From: Anthostomella pinea
Lineage: Eukaryota > Ascomycota > Sordariomycetes > Xylariales > Xylariaceae
Assembly (NCBI GenBank): GCA_963556695.1
Contig: CAUWAG010000007.1
Span: 1,364,001-1,428,000, forward strand
Length of the DNA stretch: 64,000 nucleotides
Reading direction: 5' to 3'
Under the pieces are notes generated by a model. It searched no databases, had not been told where the DNA came from, and worked only from the letters and a program-made list of their open reading frames with translations. Made by a program: the position numbers and the translations under genes. Of the stretch, positions 58,226 through 64,000 are shown one piece after another; position 1 is the stretch's first letter, and each line of letters starts with the position of its first letter.

Positions 58226-61200
58226 GAGAGTCACTAAGCGTTTTGCTCGCGGAATTATTTTCACCCTCCTGATTCCCCTCCTGATTAATCAAGCTGCATT
58301 CTGAGCATTAGCTTTCCCTTGCAGCCAGAGAAGCAGCCTTGCACCCTCTCAGACTGTTTACACCAAAGACACAGGTGCTCTTCCTCTAGCCGCCTTCGAC
58401 GCGATCGCAGCCGCAAGCGGATACCGCAGAGCCCCAGCCCTGCACCAGGGACTTCATGCTGCCAGCTGCGTTGACTAGCCCCCATGAAAAAAAAGAAACA
58501 TTGCGATGTCGCAAACCTGGATGTTCAAACGAGTACCTTAGTTGACACACTGTCTGTCTTACGTGCGCGTTGCCATACACCACAGCCGCATTCCACTTAC
58601 ATACCGAAGCGCTGAAGAACCCATCTCTAAAGGATTGCGGATTTCCAGTACTGCATGATCATATTTAGAAACAAAACAAGCAGTTGCAGTGCCGGCGGGC
58701 GGGCGTCTATGGTCTACATGAACCTGTTCGATCTCACAACCGCAGCGTCGCATTGGCTCCCGAGCCGCAGGGCCGGGATCTCACTTCCCCATCGGAATTA
58801 CACTGGGGCCCGGGCGGCAGATGGCGGGAAGGGGTGCTATTTGCAGGTACCTCAAACGCCGGGGGAAAGCTTTGATTGGATCAATAGCCACTATATGCTG
58901 TCTTTGGATGATTAAGCGCGGACTGCTGGGATCTCCAAGCCCTGAAAACCTGGGGTTTTGGGCGGCTGCTGAAGTTGCCGCTGCAGGCCCGAAGCTGGAG
59001 CTGGAGACGAGGCGGGCGCTTGCTGAGATGAGGCCTGCTCTTCTTTTATTAGACTGCCCTACAGACTGGACATTCCCGTATGCGCGCGTGTTGAAACTCG
59101 GCGGCTCTGATCAATACTGTCATGACTGTCGTTTGTCGCCGGCGTTGTCGGCTACCGGCGTATGCTGTAAGAGGTTACGCGCCTCAGCCTCGAAATGCCG
59201 CGCGCACCCATTTCACAGCTTGAGGCGGCCTCCCGTCGTGGAGATGTGAGAGCCCTGAGAGGTGTGTGACTAGCACGACACGACAGATGCAGTCTGTAAT
59301 TTGATGATTGCATAGATATTGCAGAAACTGCACATGTGAGTACCGGTATCGGGTTTGTGACCATCCCATGCGGGCTGTACTGCTGTCCTATGCAACACAC
59401 GCATGCGTGTATGCCCGGTCGGGCGATGGTGCTTGGTGACAACAGGCGGGCTGTCAGGCTGTCAGAGCTCGAAACAGCCCTGCGGAGTGCCATCTGCCCG
59501 CTCGTGCGTAGATGCGCACTGCGCAGGGCTTATATCGGCAAGTATCCGAAAGTATGCGTTCCATTTACACTTCGATGGTTAAAGCAAACAAGGCTTAATC
59601 GCACAACAACACAGTCGGGGAAAATCAGCCGTATGGTATGTGGTTTTCTTTGCTATCCTGGCTTGCCTGCTCCTGAGTCCCGATGGTTCGACGATGATGT
59701 GCATGGCCAGGATGTAGCACAGCTTAACTGTGCACCGTCTGTTTACCACACTAAGTCTTCACATATGGTGGTGGTGGTGTTGTGGTCGACCATTGCAAGT
59801 GCGACATGCATACTGGCGAAGCTCGTGTTGACCGAATGGGTGCGGGACGTGAGAGTGAGAGGCCTGCTGAAGAAGTCCATCCGCCACTGATATCGTGATT
59901 GCGGGGATGCGCGAGACATTTGTGCGTCCAAGCCACACTCTTATAGCTGGTGGAGTCAGATCTCAAGCTTCTCATTCGCTCACATGGAAATGGCAGATGG
60001 GAAAGTGTGGCTGCGACCATGCCATGCCCTTGCGTTGCTGACATCGGCAGATTCTGGCCACTGCCAAGTGATTTGTTCTGCAGAGCCGAGGCATCGTGAT
60101 AGGTCAGGTGGTAGGACGCGGAGTGAGGCCTCAACAGGTCGCTTTTGCTGGTCTTGTTGACTGCTGGCATGTTTGAGGGAGATTTGGTGTTATCGCGTCG
60201 CTTGATTGTTGACGATGGACAACTCAATCTGGTCTTTGTGATACGTTGTCTACCCACACGCAAGCCTCACGAATCCCAGGCTCTCAGCATCGGTAGGCAC
60301 ACATGCACCGAACCTACGACACAAGACTCAGAGTGACCCAGAGTGATCTAAAGCTCTCCAGCCACGAGCCCTCAACTTTGGAAAACCTCGTGCATGCTAC
60401 GCAAAACGCAGAAGGTCATTGGACCATAGCGTGTGGTCTGGACGTTTCGTTTCAGGATCCAGAACGGTGAACCTCGACCTCCGGCCAATGGCGGCACTCG
60501 CCTCCAGCCCAGCCCGGAGCTTCTCCGACGGCGTGGGCTGGGCGGTGGCGCCACTTCGGGTTTGGCGTCGCCTCGCGATCGCCTGCGCGTGAGACTCCGT
60601 GACTCCGTTGTTCTGGGGCGGAGAGGGCGGTGAGAGTTCCCTGGGGGAGCAGTCCGTTGATCTCTTTGGTGGGTTGGGATTCTTACGGACCTCACGGGCG
60701 GCGCAGTGGTGCTTTATTGCGCAAGTGCATGCATGCATCCAGAGTATGTCTAAGATGCCCCTTTTCAGGTGCGCAATGCCTCGATGGTGATGCTGTCTGT
60801 GTGAACGTCGCAATGGAGAATTCGCTTCCCGGACGCCGGATTTCCTCCGCACAAAGCTGCGATATTCAGGGGTTCAGGGATGAGGGACTGGAGGCCCATG
60901 CTCTTTTCCTTGTGCCCGCCGGCAACAGCTACCGGTAGTCGCACCGGTAGCTCAAGATCGATCGTCTGCTAGGGCTGGATAAGACAAGCCGATTCACAAC
61001 CCCGCCATAGCCAGGAATGCACGGGTTCAGGGGAAGCAGCCGTTCGGATGGAGGCGGTCTGTCTACATACCAGACGTCGGCGGTGCTTGATTGATATTCA
61101 TGAGAGCACAGGACACTCTGCTGCTAGCCAGTGAAAGTACAGATTGACACAGATAGGGAAGACGGGGTACGGATACCAGAGATTGATCGGGGATTTCTTG

Positions 61201-64000
61201 AAACGCCATCTTCAGGATTGTCCGTCCGCGTTGGGTAATACGCCAGATATTGCCATATTGGAGGACACTCTCGGCTATTGATACTTGTTTCCAAAGCTCG
61301 GATTAGGATAGCTGTCAGATGGACACTTTCACTGCTGGATATTGAACGAACCCCTAGGTGGATGGATGAACGCCTACATAAAGTATACAATTGATATTGA
61401 AATATCAGCCAACTACTGTAGGTGAGGTGGATAAAAGTACAGAAGCTACAGAACCGGGCATTTCTAAAGCACGTCATCAACAACCCGCCTCGAGTCAAGA
61501 GTGAATGGTCTTTTGTCTGCAAATCCCCTGACCCTTTACATCGTGCATCGTGCCATCGTGGGGTTTCCACCTCCAAAGGATGGCGCTCGAGCAAGGGGGC
61601 TTGATGGACGGCCGAACGGAGACAAAGTAGCGGTGCAGATGGCGGACTAATAGGATAAAGCCAAGACTAGAGTAAAACGGGCGCCGTCAAAGAGCGATCT
61701 CCCATTAACCTAGTGGCCGGCACGCGATTGGAATGTTGTGCGGAGTAGCGGCCTCCATCATCAAGGAGAGCAAATGAATGAGTCGCGATACCTATGAGGG
61801 GTCGTGGTTGTGTAGGGCCGTAGGCCACATCGTAGGATATCGCGATACCCCTGAGTCCAGTAACACCTGTGACCAGATATAGCACCCAATTGGGATTGGT
61901 GACGGGATCCTCATTGTTTCGCTACTCCTTCGGGCGCTGGACCCCTGGAGAAGTCGTCAGCACCTTCTGATAACTTCCTGTCTGCTTGTTTACCTCTTGT
62001 GCTTGCGATACTGGCGACACATGCTGAGCGTGGCAGCATGGAGGGAACTGGGGAAGTGCGTGTTTCGTTTCGTTTCAGTTAGGCATGTCGGATTCTCGAA
62101 GTTCGGACGACCACCCTTGAACGTTACGGGATACGAGCATGTTGCGGATTAGGTTAGCCTCTACGCAATGACGAGGGCTGCTTCGTATGATCGTGTCGCA
62201 TATATAATGCGATGGTTTTCTGCCTATCTACAATCGATACGCGTGAGACTAGAGTTTCGATGGTTATTGTTGTTACTCTCGTCATCGGTAACATCTTCAT
62301 ATGTGACATCCACAGAAATCTTGTCGGTCTATCGATATCTTATGCAAGGCCGATAACACGGATCCCCATTGTAACGAACGATGCGAAGGTTGTTCGTGAC
62401 CCCATACGTCGTGTCGCAGATCTGTTGATGAGATTGCCATGTCTGAGGGTACGTGCGTACACATGCACACGTCCACTTCCATCGACCGGTGTTTTTCCTT
62501 CTTCCAGATCAGACAGATCCATAGGACTTTCACTTTCGAGTCTCGAATTTGTCAACAAACAGACCCGAGCGATCAAAGCACACCACAAGAATAGCCTCTG
62601 TCGTCAAGGACGCGGCCATCCAGTAGATCTGACAGTTTCAATTCTCGCTGAGCGTAAACAGGTCGACGCTGTCAGCGGCTGATTGGCAGAACAAAGAAGC
62701 CAGCCTTGACTCATGTCTGGCTGTGGCGGTCAAGCGACGACAGGCGACTGGTTCATATCGGCTGGCGACTATGCATGCATACAGGTTTAGCTACAGATAC
62801 CCAAGCAGGCCAACTTGACCTGAACCACCCACCCCCGACCCCCGACCCCCTCCTCGCTTGTTTCATGTCTCGAAGACTCTTGGCCAGCCAGACCAGCCAG
62901 ACTAGCCAGACTCTCAGACCAATGAATCACTAGCACCTGTCATCGTCAACCGCGTTCAATCAAAGGGATCATGCGGCGCATCGCGGCCAGTAGGGCAGGG
63001 CATGGGTGAGATGGGCCACTGGCAGCCACTCATGCCGTCCCAGTGCCAGCCTCCTGGGGGCGTACGCTGGGTGTGTCGTGATCGACTGAGTCTGGTGAGG
63101 ACGACCACAGAACAACCACAGCATCGAATGCGGCACCCGCTGGCCCAATAGCCTCGGCCAGGGGGTGTCTTCAAGGTGGTGGTGCGCATTCACGAAAGTG
63201 ACCCAGCGCGAAAGTCCGTGCAAATGGATATATGAGATCTGGAGACACGCACCGACTCACACTCACTCCCGATCCCGACTACTCTTCCCTTCCATCACCA
63301 AGACTACTTACCTAGTCAACGACTTATTATCCAACGACGACCCGACGGTCTGGAATGAAGCCTGACTCTGTCTAGACAGTATTGAAGGGATTACCGATTA
63401 CGACCCAGCCACACACGCACATCATTGACGACTAACACGACCTTCACGATACGAAACCCACTATTCTAGGCTCTGGACAGTCTACCACCATTCGATACTA
63501 TTCAGCCATTAATCATCATATTACCAGCACACGCACACTCACTTTCTTCTTGACGAAGACTTGTTTGTTCCCTTCCCTCGGTCAGATCGACATATCTTAT
63601 ATATCAAGCCGCTGTGCACTCTAGCAGGATTCGGCACACACACAAACAACCCACGACACATTGGTCACAGACTCACTCTTACTTGGTCACACAAGTCACC
63701 ATCTGCAGCACTCTGATTGAATCACCGACATTTGCAAGTGTGACGACCTCGGTCTCGCGATTCACATCATCTCGCCAAATCCCGTGATCTCGTGCATTCG
63801 CTCTCGTTTGAAACCCGTCAAAAAGCCGGACCGCAACTGCGCCTCGACACCCGGAGCCATCGGGATCAGCCATACTGCTTACAACAACATCAGCGACTAG
63901 ATTCGTCAGTCTTTCGGGGCAGAGCCATTCAGCCTACGCAACCAACTTCGGATTCGGGCAGATCGTGAACGCCTTTCCTATCGTTTCTACCGTAGCGATC
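58226..64000. other. 5.8-kb region without a recognised gene
   Basis: Many short open frames occur on both strands, but none resembles a family and none has consistent codon structure across frames. From about 63,230 the plus strand is C/A-rich and G-poor with many CACACTCACT-like runs (63,250-63,700). That is typical of long 5' leaders of fungal regulatory genes, so a gene may start just beyond 64,000. CA/AC-rich and CAGC(C)AGA repeats lie near 62,885-62,915. Confidence 0.45.

Overview
The window is nuclear DNA of a filamentous ascomycete (Pezizomycotina). The signs are short GT-AG introns of about 45-140 nt, a HET-domain incompatibility-type protein, a six-cysteine CFEM-like surface protein, Fot1/pogo-type transposons, a Tad-like LINE, and C-to-T/G-to-A damage in repeats that looks like repeat-induced point mutation (RIP). 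The species cannot be fixed from sequence alone.

Left part (1-27.7 kb) is repeat-rich. It opens with a partial 28S rRNA gene that carries a group I intron (49-411) and a complete Fot1-like transposon inserted at a TA (929-2863). The rRNA stops abruptly at about 3059 against a decayed P450 gene. A small island of ordinary genes follows: an O-methyltransferase, ATG12 and panB (pantothenate synthesis). Then comes a transposon graveyard: a full-length but dead LINE (10743-16885, minus strand), a 5'-truncated copy in inverted orientation (21057-21892), a dead Fot1-like element (22338-24199) and a 494-bp MITE-like element (24443-24936). Target-site duplications show that the two LINEs have exchanged flanks, the signature of an inversion between them. 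The reading frame of an unrecognised minus-strand gene, or gene pair, resumes across each insertion.

Right part (27.7-58.2 kb) is gene-rich: Mlp1/TPR nucleoporin, a CSC1-type (DUF221) cation channel, a small protein with an internal duplication, a transmembrane protein with three six-cysteine repeats, a methyltransferase fused to a membrane domain, an M20-family amidohydrolase, an AlkB-type dioxygenase, the cell-cycle kinase CDK1, a HET-domain protein and an uncharacterised membrane/Gly-Arg-rich protein split at a 13-G run. For most genes the exon frames were checked and sum to whole codons. The last 5.8 kb (58.2-64 kb) has no recognisable gene.

The genes do not form one pathway. They are housekeeping and surface/stress genes beside a rapidly changing repeat block. 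The decayed P450 next to an O-methyltransferase could be the remnant of a secondary-metabolite cluster, but nothing else supports that.
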